Positions 8,251 through 15,208 of a stretch of DNA of 23,611 bases are shown in pieces. Source of the DNA: a virus. The notes beneath the pieces are model-generated. The model saw only the letters and a program-made list of their open reading frames with translations, made no database searches and was not told where the DNA came from. The position numbers were made by a program, and so were the translations under genes. The DNA lies in the IMG/VR virus record IMGVR_UViG_3300009537_000182, positions 1 to 23,611 of that record; one strand, written 5' to 3'. How positions within the stretch are numbered: the first letter of the stretch is position 1; each line of letters starts with the position of its first letter.

Positions 8251-9102
8251 TCAAGGTTTATATCTAATCTTTATCTTAGTAGTAATAGGGTCTACACATG
8301 ATGCATCTCCGAAACTTACTCCAAGCTTAACTCTCAACTGATTCACATAGATTAACAATATTCTTTCCCTACCAATAAGATTAGTTAACTTTCTCATTGC
8401 TTTAGAAATTACAATTGCTTTGGTGGTAGACCAACCATCTTTCGTATAATCAGCTTCCATTTCAACCTTAGTTGATGCTGCAGCAACGGAGTCAGTAATA
8501 ATAGTAACTAATTTATTCTTTTCAGTCTTTCTAATAATTTCAATTATATTTTCAGTTACTTCAAAACAATCCTCGATACAATCGACTTGGATTAACATGA
8601 ACTTTTCTCTACTGGTATCTACCCCAATCGCTCTGAAGAAATCGGTGCTTACAGCATTCTCTGTATCAATATACACTACCATTCCGCCCTTCTTCTGAGT
8701 TTCTGCGCATATGTGGGCAGCCATTAAAGATTTTCCTGAATTATGATTTAGCATATCATTCCCAAAATAACATTGATCAGGATGATCCACGGTGATATCT
8801 ACTATTTTATGTAGCCCTATATAATTAATATTACTAACAAGGCTATAACTTCCATCAGAGCATAATATGCTATGGGTATTAGGTTGTATATTTCTTGTTT
8901 CTAACCAACCAGAATCAGTGAAAAATTTATGAGCGGCAGAAACTTTAATGGTGTTACCATTAGCTAATATAACTTCATAAGTATCTAAAATTCCTTTATT
9001 AATATAATTAGTGATAGGAACGTATTCACCATTCAATGACTTTACTTTAACTGTTTTACCAGCTCTTAATAAATCTTTTACTTCTTTAATTTGTATTTTC
9101 AT
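8251..9102 (-). CDS. recA: Recombinase RecA/UvsX, piece 2 (C-intein 1, core, N-intein 2)
   Basis: 283 residues in three parts. Residues 1-121 are a C-intein with block B NTIKVSAAHKFF (50-61), block F IVDITVDHPDQ, and block G NDMLNHN ending at N121. Residues 122-268 are the RecA core: S122-GKS completes the Walker A loop, MVVYIDTE follows, VTIITDSVAA is the Walker B strand, and LLIYVNQLRVKLGVSFGDAS leads to the L2 loop. Residues 269-283 (CVDPITTKIKIRYKP) are a second N-intein that stops at 8251. No clear Shine-Dalgarno site precedes the ATG; instead a small open frame ends in TGA overlapping it (ATGA), suggesting translational coupling. Without both trans-splicing events this piece is not a functional recombinase. 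Confidence 0.9.
   Translation of the reverse strand: MKIQIKEVKDLLRAGKTVKVKSLNGEYVPITNYINKGILDTYEVILANGNTIKVSAAHKFFTDSGWLETRNIQPNTHSILCSDGSYSLVSNINYIGLHKIVDITVDHPDQCYFGNDMLNHNSGKSLMAAHICAETQKKGGMVVYIDTENAVSTDFFRAIGVDTSREKFMLIQVDCIEDCFEVTENIIEIIRKTEKNKLVTIITDSVAAASTKVEMEADYTKDGWSTTKAIVISKAMRKLTNLIGRERILLIYVNQLRVKLGVSFGDASCVDPITTKIKIRYKP
8254..8298 (-). other. Split intein 2, N-intein (15 residues)
   Basis: CVDPITTKIKIRYKP directly follows the extein FGDAS and is ended by a stop codon. The cysteine is the block A nucleophile. The joined extein would read FGDAS-TTSGGK, which matches RecA/UvsX. Confidence 0.85.
8740..9102 (-). other. Split intein 1, C-intein (121 residues)
   Basis: Blocks B, F and G ending LNHN, with serine as the +1 residue. 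It pairs with the 13-residue N-intein at 9208-9246. Blocks are complete except for block A. Confidence 0.88.
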
Positions 9103-9221
9103 TTTTTATTTTTTTGTAGTCTTTGCAATTCATTCTCTGAGATCTGTATCTTACCTTCTATAATTTGGTTATTAATATATTCTAAAAATATAGGGATGAG
9201 AAATTTATTCAATGATAACAT
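9099..9221 (-). CDS. Small open frame in the intein 1 gap (40 aa, uncertain)
   Basis: Starts MLSLNKFLIPIFLEYINN and ends in QRLQKNKK. It begins inside the N-intein 1 coding sequence in another frame and ends in a TGA that overlaps the ATG of piece 2. GGAGG lies 12 bases before its ATG, rather far. The composition (hydrophobic, then charged helix) looks like real coding sequence. Two readings are possible: a coupling peptide that carries ribosomes to piece 2, or the displaced middle of an ancestral contiguous intein left after a frameshift. Function is not assigned. Confidence 0.4.
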   Translation of the reverse strand: MLSLNKFLIPIFLEYINNQIIEGKIQISENELQRLQKNKK

Positions 9222-9474
9222 CAATAATAGTATCCTCCGTAACACAGGCTTCCCACCCCTGCAGCTCCACAATTCTGCCAACGGGTAGCCCGCCATTCGG
9301 TTTATTAGAAATTGCTAAATCTAATAAAGTCGATCCAGTGGAGATCCATTCCGTTACATCAACATTAGCATCATCCGTTCCATCCAAAAAGAATGCAATT
9401 TTATTATCTTTAAATTTTTTATTCAATGAGTCAGCCAATAATGCTGATAGTGTGTCTTTATCTTTATTTGCCAT
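9205..9474 (-). CDS. recA: Recombinase RecA/UvsX, piece 1 (N-terminal extein plus N-intein)
   Basis: 89 residues. Residues 1-76 are the N-terminus of a phage RecA/UvsX: WISTGSTLLDLAIS and NGGLPVGRIVELQGWEA lead straight into the Walker A loop, where the protein is cut. Residues 77-89 (CVTEDTIIDVIIE) are a block A N-intein followed by TAA. Splicing to piece 2 would give GWEASGKS, a complete GxxxxGK[ST] loop. The mature recombinase would be 76 + 147 + 153, about 376 residues, normal for the family; it would coat ssDNA and catalyse strand exchange in recombination-dependent replication and repair. No Shine-Dalgarno site precedes the ATG; the leader carries two 15-base repeats and lies just below the terminator of the ssb gene. 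Confidence 0.9.
   Translation of the reverse strand: MANKDKDTLSALLADSLNKKFKDNKIAFFLDGTDDANVDVTEWISTGSTLLDLAISNKPNGGLPVGRIVELQGWEACVTEDTIIDVIIE
9208..9246 (-). other. Split intein 1, N-intein (13 residues)
   Basis: CVTEDTIIDVIIE with the block A cysteine, ended by TAA. This is shorter than the usual split N-intein of about 90-105 residues and in the size class of the ultra-short natural N-inteins such as VidaL (16 residues, recalled from the literature). Confidence 0.85.
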
Positions 9475-9479
9475 TATAT

Positions 9480-9509
9480 GTTATAGTTTAAAAAGTTATA
9501 GTTTAAAAA
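9480..9509. repeat. Tandem 15-base repeat upstream of recombinase piece 1
   Basis: gttatagtttaaaaa occurs twice in a row (9480-9494 and 9495-9509), immediately ahead of the start codon of piece 1. It fills the place where a ribosome binding site or promoter would be; role unknown. Confidence 0.85.
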
Positions 9510-9550
9510 AAGGGGGGATGGCTATAAGGTTATGAAGCTTGCCATCCCCA
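9504..9550 (-). terminator. Intrinsic terminator after the gp32-like gene
   Basis: GGGGATGGC (9514-9522) pairs perfectly with GCCATCCCC (9541-9549) and is followed on the minus strand by a run of seven T (9504-9511). It separates the ssb transcript from recombinase piece 1. Confidence 0.9.
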
Positions 9551-9571
9551 CCTAAATGAAAAAAAGAAAAA

Positions 9572-10387
9572 TTATTTACTGAACAGATCGTCAAACGCTG
9601 CGGCTACATCACTAGGCGCACTTTTTGGTGCTGCAGGTTTTGATGCAGCTGGGGCTGGCTTATCGAACACATCTACTGGGGCTTTGCTATTGGTAGCATC
9701 TGCTACACCAGTGTCGGGGGTCGGATTTAACCATTCTTTAAGAACGCCTGTTAGCTCTTCGTATGAAGGTTCTACAAATAATTCTGTTAAATTAATTTGC
9801 TTGCTCAGAGCATCCTCCACAATTTTAGGATCATTACTAATTGGTGATTGATTAGGTTTAATTCTGATGGAAGTTTTTGGATATCTTTCTCCGGCGTCTT
9901 TATTTGGTAACGTGTACTCGATAGTAAGATCTCTTCCTGATATCGGGTCGGTTATATCACCATAATCCTCGTCCAACATTATTCCTAATATTTCTTCGTA
10001 AATAGTTTTACCAAATCCCCAAAATTTAACACCTTCTGCTTCTTTGCCTCTAACTAATACTGGTACATACACCCGCATACCTGGTTCTGATAATTTCTTA
10101 CCGATTTTCCAATCTTCTTTAGAACCAGTCTTTCTGAGTTTTTGGCCAAATTCTGCTATAGGATCTGGGCGGCCGTATGTTAATGGTGACAGATAAGGCC
10201 TGTTTCCGATATCATAATGAAACTGCATTTCAGAAAATACATTGTCTTTATTAAATTGATATGGAATAATTCTTACTACAGTTTTACCAGGTTCTAGCGA
10301 AATTGTATTATCTTTAATCTTGCTGTTACCCGCTGTAGGTTTTGTTTGCAACGTTTGCAATTTGTTTCTTAATTCGTTAATGTTCAT
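9572..10387 (-). CDS. Single-stranded DNA-binding protein, gp32-like
   Basis: 271 residues, near the length of T4 gp32. The basic N-terminus (MNINELRNKL) fits the cooperativity domain, the middle (about 25-200) fits an OB-fold core rich in aromatics (VKFWGFGKTIYEEILG), and the protein ends in a proline/alanine linker (about 235-260) and the acidic tail AAAFDDLFSK, which in gp32-type proteins contacts polymerase, helicase loader and other partners. It would coat ssDNA at the fork. It has its own promoter (10506-10535), a leader of about 110 bases and its own terminator, as expected for an abundant, separately controlled protein. The assignment rests on overall layout and tail, not on one diagnostic motif. 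Confidence 0.82.
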   Translation of the reverse strand: MNINELRNKLQTLQTKPTAGNSKIKDNTISLEPGKTVVRIIPYQFNKDNVFSEMQFHYDIGNRPYLSPLTYGRPDPIAEFGQKLRKTGSKEDWKIGKKLSEPGMRVYVPVLVRGKEAEGVKFWGFGKTIYEEILGIMLDEDYGDITDPISGRDLTIEYTLPNKDAGERYPKTSIRIKPNQSPISNDPKIVEDALSKQINLTELFVEPSYEELTGVLKEWLNPTPDTGVADATNSKAPVDVFDKPAPAASKPAAPKSAPSDVAAAFDDLFSK

Positions 10388-10505
10388 TTTTAATTTATTT
10401 TAATTTTTAATTATTTAGTTATTTAGTTAATCTATGCATAGCCCATACGTCTAGCGTGTGTTAATTTAATATTTGAAGACTTCCTCCTTTCTAATTAATT
10501 TATAT
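10388..10505 (-). promoter_or_regulatory. Long A/T-rich leader of the gp32-like gene
   Basis: After the promoter the leader holds AAAGGAGG (10483-10490) with no start codon within reach, then a segment with a perfect palindrome CTATGCATAG, then about 50 bases of almost pure A/T (repeats like TAAATAA) up to the ATG. In T4 the gp32 message is repressed by gp32 binding to an unstructured A/U-rich leader; this layout would suit the same control (inference). Confidence 0.5.
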
Positions 10506-10535
10506 AAATATAATGAAAATATATGAGACTACCAA
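10506..10535 (-). promoter_or_regulatory. Promoter of the TTTGGTAGTCT family, copy B
   Basis: TTGGTA (10530-10535), 17 bases, TATATT (10507-10512) on the minus strand. It overlaps the 3' end of the preceding small gene and drives the gp32-like gene. Confidence 0.78.
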
Positions 10536-10732
10536 ATTTCATCGACACTATTTTCATATCTTTTTGCCTCTTGTTCGCTACCTATAAATCTAACCCATTC
10601 ATCCCACCAATAACTGGTAGTTACTGGTAAACGGAAGTATACCTGTATATTATATACAAAGTTAGCTTTATCGTGGGCACCCCCATCAGAGGAGTATTTA
10701 TCGTAATATCTATCAAAACTACCTTTTTCCAT
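10529..10732 (-). CDS. Small hypothetical protein (67 aa)
   Basis: Unrecognised. It is rich in aromatic residues (YY, FVYNIQVYF, YWWDEW) and acidic at the C-terminus; no signal peptide or membrane segment is visible. Its own promoter (copy C) lies immediately upstream, with the -10 box only seven bases from the ATG, so the transcript would be leaderless. The codon context AGTTATGGAAAA is the same as at the zinc-ribbon/dUTPase start. Its 3' end overlaps promoter B of the gp32-like gene. Confidence 0.65.
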   Translation of the reverse strand: MEKGSFDRYYDKYSSDGGAHDKANFVYNIQVYFRLPVTTSYWWDEWVRFIGSEQEAKRYENSVDEIW

Positions 10733-10738
10733 AACTAT

Positions 10739-10768
10739 AAATATAATGAATTTTTATGAGACTACCAA
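10739..10768 (-). promoter_or_regulatory. Promoter of the TTTGGTAGTCT family, copy C
   Basis: TTGGTA (10763-10768), 17 bases, TATATT (10740-10745) on the minus strand; drives the 67-aa gene starting at 10732, apparently without a leader. Confidence 0.76.
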
Positions 10769-10769
10769 A

Positions 10770-11156
10770 TTATTTTTCATATATTTTAAAAATCTTTGTT
10801 TGATGAATTCTAACTCCATCATCATCAGTTAGTAAAATGCTATTTTTATAATCTTCCCATTCTATTGGATAGGAAGAATCTAATTGCCCGGCATTCAATG
10901 TTTTGATTAAAGCGTTCAAAGCATTAATAGTATAAAATACATTGAAGTCTTTTTTCCTGTGTACCGATATAGTATTGGGTAGTATTTGTCTTACATTACC
11001 TGGATTAATATTATAGGTAATAATCTTATGATCATTATCTGATAATGATAATACAAATATTTTATTGAATACTATATCATAGCTTCTAAAAATTGTATCA
11101 ACTGTACTCTCTATCTCTTCATCCGAAGCAAATGTACATAGTAATTGTGGTTTCAT
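10770..11156 (-). CDS. Conserved-looking hypothetical protein (128 aa)
   Basis: No family recognised with certainty. It is a small soluble mixed alpha/beta protein with the segments FNVFYTINALNALI and SYPIEWEDYKNSILLT, a pattern I associate with uncharacterised proteins of T4-like marine phages (memory, not a search). It starts three bases after the stop of the large 678-residue gene, so it is in the same transcript and maybe coupled. No motif indicates a function. Confidence 0.75.
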   Translation of the reverse strand: MKPQLLCTFASDEEIESTVDTIFRSYDIVFNKIFVLSLSDNDHKIITYNINPGNVRQILPNTISVHRKKDFNVFYTINALNALIKTLNAGQLDSSYPIEWEDYKNSILLTDDDGVRIHQTKIFKIYEK

Positions 11157-11159
11157 ATA

Positions 11160-13196
11160 TTATTTCTTTTTTGACTTTTTGGATGTTTCCCAGGTGGCCA
11201 CACTTACTATTCTAGTAGGCCAAAAGTTGCCAGGCGCACCTAAATCAGTGAATACTCCGTAATTAGGAACATACTCCATCATTGATTTGTTATAAACTCC
11301 ATCCATTTTTTTAAATTCTGCACTCTTTTTACCCTTACTCACAGAAATATTTTCATATGTTTGATAATTCACATCTGTATTATGCAAAACCTGCATTAAA
11401 TAACCTAATTTATGCAAGGCCATCTGCTGTTCTGTTACCATTTTGGGACCATGTGTCCGTTGCATATTAGCAATTATAGACGGTAGCCCAGCAATTTTGG
11501 TTTCTAAAAATTCTATTGTATCTCTATCTAATAAATGTTTATGTTTCTCAAGCAATTGGTCGTAGAAATCTTCCGATTCTTTAAGACCTTCAGGGCCACC
11601 CTTAAATATTTTGTCATTCATCGACATTAATTTTTGTAAATCCTCCTGCATGCCTTCTGTTTTGAACTCAGTTTTTTCTATTTTAGGTGCGGCTGATGAT
11701 GCACCTCCCTTGCCAGATTTGACACTTAAAAACTCTGGGGATACATATGTATCAGTTAGCCCATGTTGGCTGAACACAAAAAGATCAGCGGTAGCGAAAT
11801 TGCTTGAAGCTGGGAAGAATGCTGGTCGGCCTTGTTTTAATTCTCTCATATAAACAACCAACTCTGTAAGATCGGCTGCAGTATTTTTTATTTCTGGTGT
11901 TTGATCTATAGTTTGTAATAATTCATTTAATGTAGCATCAAATTCTTCTTTGGGAATGCCCTTTAATTTTTCAAACTGGTTTAATAATTTATCCAGCTTG
12001 CGTGGGTCGATGCTTTTTGGTAATTTGTTGAGAATTTGTTTCTGTACTCCAGCCAGCACATTATTAATAATATTATCTCTTCCTTTTTCTGTATGCATAT
12101 CCTCCCCGGGGGCAGGATCTAATATTTCCAGGTCGTTGCTTTCAAAAAATACTCGCATATTTTTAACCGTGCTATTATGTTTTTTATGCAACGTTTTAAG
12201 CGTTCGGATTTTTTCTGCTACTTCATCAGCTGAATAACCTTGCTCCCCAAATTTATCTGCAGCGGCTTTATAATTATATTTTTTCGTGTCAATAAACTTA
12301 ATTTCTTTTCCTTCCAAGGTTACTCCATCATCAGTAATTTTAGCTTGCATTTTTCTCGATCCAGTTATTACTGCAGTAGGACTTAAAGTCTTGTTTCTTA
12401 ATCCATATGCCTCAGCTTCTATTTCTTCCCCCAGATCTGAAAATATATTTGCTAAGGCAGTAGACATTGTAGAATTATCACCTAATATTTTTGTCTCATC
12501 TCTAACAGTGCCAAATACTTTTGCATATATTTTAACTTTATCATTTTCTCCTTCTGGAGTAGCATTAAGTTTAAGCTGATATTTTTCTAACATATGTCTG
12601 GCTAATTTTTTAGCCTTACTAGGGTTTGTTTTTACCAATTCTAGTAATGATTCGGTATCAGATATAAAATCCCTAGTTATTTTTTTATGTTCTTCTGATT
12701 TTTTACTATCACTTTTATCTAAAGCTTTTTTTACTGTTTTTAATTTATTTTCTACCTGGGAGCTTCTTGATTCTAAATTTTGAATTTCCCCAGTGAACTC
12801 TTCTTCCTTACCGGTACCATCTTTTTGTTTATCAGGAGTTTTAGATTTTATTTCAGGATCATCATCCCCCACAGTCGAGCTAAAATCTTCTTTAGTTGCA
12901 GGGTCTAAACCCTGTTCTTTTGCAGTTTTAGGAGTAACAGCTTTCACATCATCTCCATCTTCAGTTTTATAATAATAGCGTGGTATTCCGGTGTCAGTAG
13001 GATCTGCGGGAATAATTCCTGTAGACTTAGTCTTCTTTTCTATAAGAATATTAATATACGCATCAATAAACGGTAAAGGATACTGTTGTTCCCTTAGTAC
13101 TGTTCTTAAAATATTAATATCTTTTGGGTTATGTAACCTGGGGTAACCTTTATCACATCTATAACACCACTCCGTTAGGATTAAATCAAAATTCAT
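11160..13196 (-). CDS. Large hypothetical phage protein (678 aa)
   Basis: The N-terminus (residues 1-50; WCYRCDKGYPRLHNP, INILRTVLREQ) resembles the start of large uncharacterised proteins in T4-like phages. Residues about 85-200 are low-complexity, rich in K, E, D and S, with likely coiled coil (NLESRSSQVENKLKTVKKAL). The rest is mainly helical with one glycine/serine-rich stretch (SGKGGASSAAPK) near 500, and the end is a run of lysine and serine. No enzyme motif, signal peptide or membrane segment is seen. It sits between the 128-residue gene and the polymerase gene; a structural or DNA-associated role is possible but unproven. Confidence 0.8.
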   Translation of the reverse strand: MNFDLILTEWCYRCDKGYPRLHNPKDINILRTVLREQQYPLPFIDAYINILIEKKTKSTGIIPADPTDTGIPRYYYKTEDGDDVKAVTPKTAKEQGLDPATKEDFSSTVGDDDPEIKSKTPDKQKDGTGKEEEFTGEIQNLESRSSQVENKLKTVKKALDKSDSKKSEEHKKITRDFISDTESLLELVKTNPSKAKKLARHMLEKYQLKLNATPEGENDKVKIYAKVFGTVRDETKILGDNSTMSTALANIFSDLGEEIEAEAYGLRNKTLSPTAVITGSRKMQAKITDDGVTLEGKEIKFIDTKKYNYKAAADKFGEQGYSADEVAEKIRTLKTLHKKHNSTVKNMRVFFESNDLEILDPAPGEDMHTEKGRDNIINNVLAGVQKQILNKLPKSIDPRKLDKLLNQFEKLKGIPKEEFDATLNELLQTIDQTPEIKNTAADLTELVVYMRELKQGRPAFFPASSNFATADLFVFSQHGLTDTYVSPEFLSVKSGKGGASSAAPKIEKTEFKTEGMQEDLQKLMSMNDKIFKGGPEGLKESEDFYDQLLEKHKHLLDRDTIEFLETKIAGLPSIIANMQRTHGPKMVTEQQMALHKLGYLMQVLHNTDVNYQTYENISVSKGKKSAEFKKMDGVYNKSMMEYVPNYGVFTDLGAPGNFWPTRIVSVATWETSKKSKKK

Positions 13197-13211
13197 TTAT
13201 AAATTCTTTTA

Positions 13212-14558
13212 TTATAAATATAAGGGTTGTAAATTTTTATAGTTTTTTCCAATTTTTATATGCACTGGAAAGGCATTTAGTATAGTATTAATTTGTAAAA
13301 GTACATCTTTGCCATCATTTTTATTAAAATCAAATAGGAATGAATCATAAGTATATAATATTAGTTTAGATTGTTTATCCTTTAAATAATTTAGTATTTC
13401 TTCAATCTTAATTACATTGTACTCAGTCTCTGCGTTTTGAATATAATAATTCATTAATTTCTGTGGAGTCCAATCGGTAGACTTAAAATATAACTGCCGT
13501 TTTAATTTAGGACTAACAACACATCCAGTTCGTTTAAAATCTTTCCAAATCTTTTTAATATGAGTATCAACCGCTTTAAAAAATTCAAAGTCTTTATACT
13601 CTTCCTGAATATGACCATAAAGTTGGCTAAAGGTGATATTTTTAGATTGAATATATTCTTCATCTGTTAAGGTTTCTTTATTAAAATATAACCTACCAAA
13701 ATAAGTATGCACAGATTCAATAGGTAAAGTGAAACCTACAATGTCAGCAATTAATCTTAAATGATAAGAATCATAATCAAATTCAATTAACATTCCATCA
13801 TTACCAAACCTACTAATAAAGGCTGATCTTAATTCTCCTTGTTTGGGAAGAGCTGCAAAATTAATCCTACTAAATTTATTTGATGGCCTACCAGCACTGG
13901 TGTATAGATTATATTCTGTATAAATAGTATCTGTTTTTAACGGCTTTCTACTAACAACATTTGCATTAAATATACCGACATCAACCTTTAAACCAGCGTT
14001 CTCAATTTCCTGAAAGTTGGATAGAACTTTATCATTAAAAAACCAATCACCCTCGTTATCCATAGTATTTACTTCCGCTATAATTGGTAATAATTGGACC
14101 TTCAATTTATTATATAGTTCAATGTGTTTTGATATTGGAATAATATGATTAATTTTTTTATACTTAACATCCCCCCACAAATGAGAAAATTTCCTATATA
14201 ATTCGTTAGTGTAAGTTAAATCTATTTGTTCGCCATTTTGTATCCAGTATAAGTACTCTAAATCTATTATACCATCTAAATGTAATAGGTGTAACAGCCT
14301 CTTTTTATCCAAGCAATACTTTTTATTATTAGTATTTAGTTCATTCATCCTATTTACAGGAATGGTAAAAGAATCAGGATGGTTAAGGTTAATACAATAA
14401 TCTTCCTTTGTATCCAATACAGTAATAAATAAGCAAGTTAATATATCCCTTGCTGGGTGCTGAGTATTGGTGGAAGTTATAGGATGTATTAATACATCAG
14501 ATTTACTATATAATAAAAGGAAAGAGTCAAACTCTTTCCCTGTTTGTATTATAACCAT
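13212..14558 (-). CDS. Divergent family A DNA polymerase-like protein
   Basis: 448 residues, short for a PolA protein. The C-terminal half carries the PolA order: TSAGRPSNKFSRINFAALPK (220-239), motif A IEFDYDSYHLRLIA (258-271), motif B SKNITFSQLYG (305-315), a conserved Q near NYYIQNAETEY (370-380), and motif C LYTYDSFLFDF (401-411). The two metal-binding aspartates (D261, D405) are present. However, the glutamate of motif A that follows the aspartate in Pol I is H266, and motif C reads YDS instead of HDE. The first 200 residues look like a degraded 3'-5' exonuclease fold without its acidic residues. It may be an active but unusual polymerase or an accessory protein derived from one. It follows a small unknown gene by nine bases. 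Confidence 0.78.
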   Translation of the reverse strand: MVIIQTGKEFDSFLLLYSKSDVLIHPITSTNTQHPARDILTCLFITVLDTKEDYCINLNHPDSFTIPVNRMNELNTNNKKYCLDKKRLLHLLHLDGIIDLEYLYWIQNGEQIDLTYTNELYRKFSHLWGDVKYKKINHIIPISKHIELYNKLKVQLLPIIAEVNTMDNEGDWFFNDKVLSNFQEIENAGLKVDVGIFNANVVSRKPLKTDTIYTEYNLYTSAGRPSNKFSRINFAALPKQGELRSAFISRFGNDGMLIEFDYDSYHLRLIADIVGFTLPIESVHTYFGRLYFNKETLTDEEYIQSKNITFSQLYGHIQEEYKDFEFFKAVDTHIKKIWKDFKRTGCVVSPKLKRQLYFKSTDWTPQKLMNYYIQNAETEYNVIKIEEILNYLKDKQSKLILYTYDSFLFDFNKNDGKDVLLQINTILNAFPVHIKIGKNYKNLQPLYL

Positions 14559-14567
14559 TTTATTGTA

Positions 14568-14915
14568 TTAACGACCCGTCCTCATATCTTCCGTGGGTGA
14601 TAATTGTCCTTTTTTTCCAAAAGCATATAATAAAAATTCTAATTCGTTCGGAATGCCCCCTATTAATGATACACCAGTTGGAGAGTCACTATCCAGACCA
14701 TAAACACTTATGTATCCATTCTTTTGCCGGGAATAAGAATACTTAGGATTAGTTAATACTTTTACATATCGCTCAATTTGAACCGGGGTGAATCCTATTA
14801 GGCCATGCATATTATCCCGGATTTCACCGAATTGGATATATCCATCAAACTGGGTTGATACTCCAGTGTATTTTGAATTCATAAGAGCTTTAGTGTGTTT
14901 TTGTAATGTTGTCAT
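14568..14915 (-). CDS. Small hypothetical protein (115 aa)
   Basis: The open frame extends upstream to 15209, but that part reads through three tRNA genes and a promoter, so I place the start at the ATG at 14915, 21 bases below the expected transcription start of promoter D, with AAAGG just ahead. The protein starts MTTLQKHTKALMNSKYTGVS. It has Y/G-rich segments (YSYSRQKNGYISVYGLD) and a hydrophobic stretch (NELEFLLYAFG) but no motif I recognise. It shares a transcript with the polymerase-like gene. Confidence 0.72.
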   Translation of the reverse strand: MTTLQKHTKALMNSKYTGVSTQFDGYIQFGEIRDNMHGLIGFTPVQIERYVKVLTNPKYSYSRQKNGYISVYGLDSDSPTGVSLIGGIPNELEFLLYAFGKKGQLSPTEDMRTGR

Positions 14916-14941
14916 AACCTTTATCTTTTTAATTATACCAT

Positions 14942-14971
14942 AAATATAATGAAAATATCTGAGACTACCAA
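14942..14971 (-). promoter_or_regulatory. Promoter of the TTTGGTAGTCT family, copy D
   Basis: TTGGTA (14966-14971), 17 bases, TATATT (14943-14948) on the minus strand, just below the last tRNA gene. It starts the transcript of the 115-aa gene, the polymerase-like gene and probably those beyond. Confidence 0.8.
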
Positions 14972-14981
14972 ATTTATTTTG

Positions 14982-15054
14982 TGGAAAGACCTGGGATCGA
15001 ACCAGATTCTCATGCTCTTCAGGCATGCGCGATAACCATACTCGCTCTCTTTCC
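14982..15054 (-). tRNA. tRNA-Phe(GAA)
   Basis: Acceptor GGAAAGA/TCTTTCC, anticodon stem CATGC/GCATG with loop CTGAAGA, T-loop TTCGATC. Complete cloverleaf. The last tRNA of the array in transcription order. The 3' end is encoded as A73-CA, not CCA. Confidence 0.93.
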
Positions 15055-15058
15055 ATTG

Positions 15059-15132
15059 TGCAGGTAGTCAGGATCGAACTGACTCTTTTCCGGTTTGGAA
15101 GACCAGCGCACCACCATTTATGCGTTACCTGC
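15059..15132 (-). tRNA. tRNA-Gly(TCC)
   Basis: Acceptor GCAGGTA/TACCTGC, anticodon loop CTTCCAA on stem CTGGT/ACCGG, T-loop TTCGATC. Encoded end A73-CA. Four bases from tRNA-Phe. Confidence 0.93.
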
Positions 15133-15135
15133 AAG

Positions 15136-15208
15136 TTATCCGGCCAGGGGTCGAACCTGGAGTCTTTTGGCTCAAAACCAAACGTGTTGCCAATTACACC
15201 ACCGGACA
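15136..15208 (-). tRNA. tRNA-Gln(TTG)
   Basis: Acceptor TGTCCGG/CCGGATA with one G-U pair, anticodon loop TTTTGAG on stem TTTGG/CCAAA, D-loop with AATTGG, T-loop TTCGACC. Encoded end A73-CT. Confidence 0.92.

Noticed and set aside
14940-14950. T4 late promoter (TATAAATA) on the plus strand at the repeated elements
   Set aside because: There are no plus-strand genes to drive, and the conserved TTTGGTAG box with fixed spacing points to minus-strand promoters.
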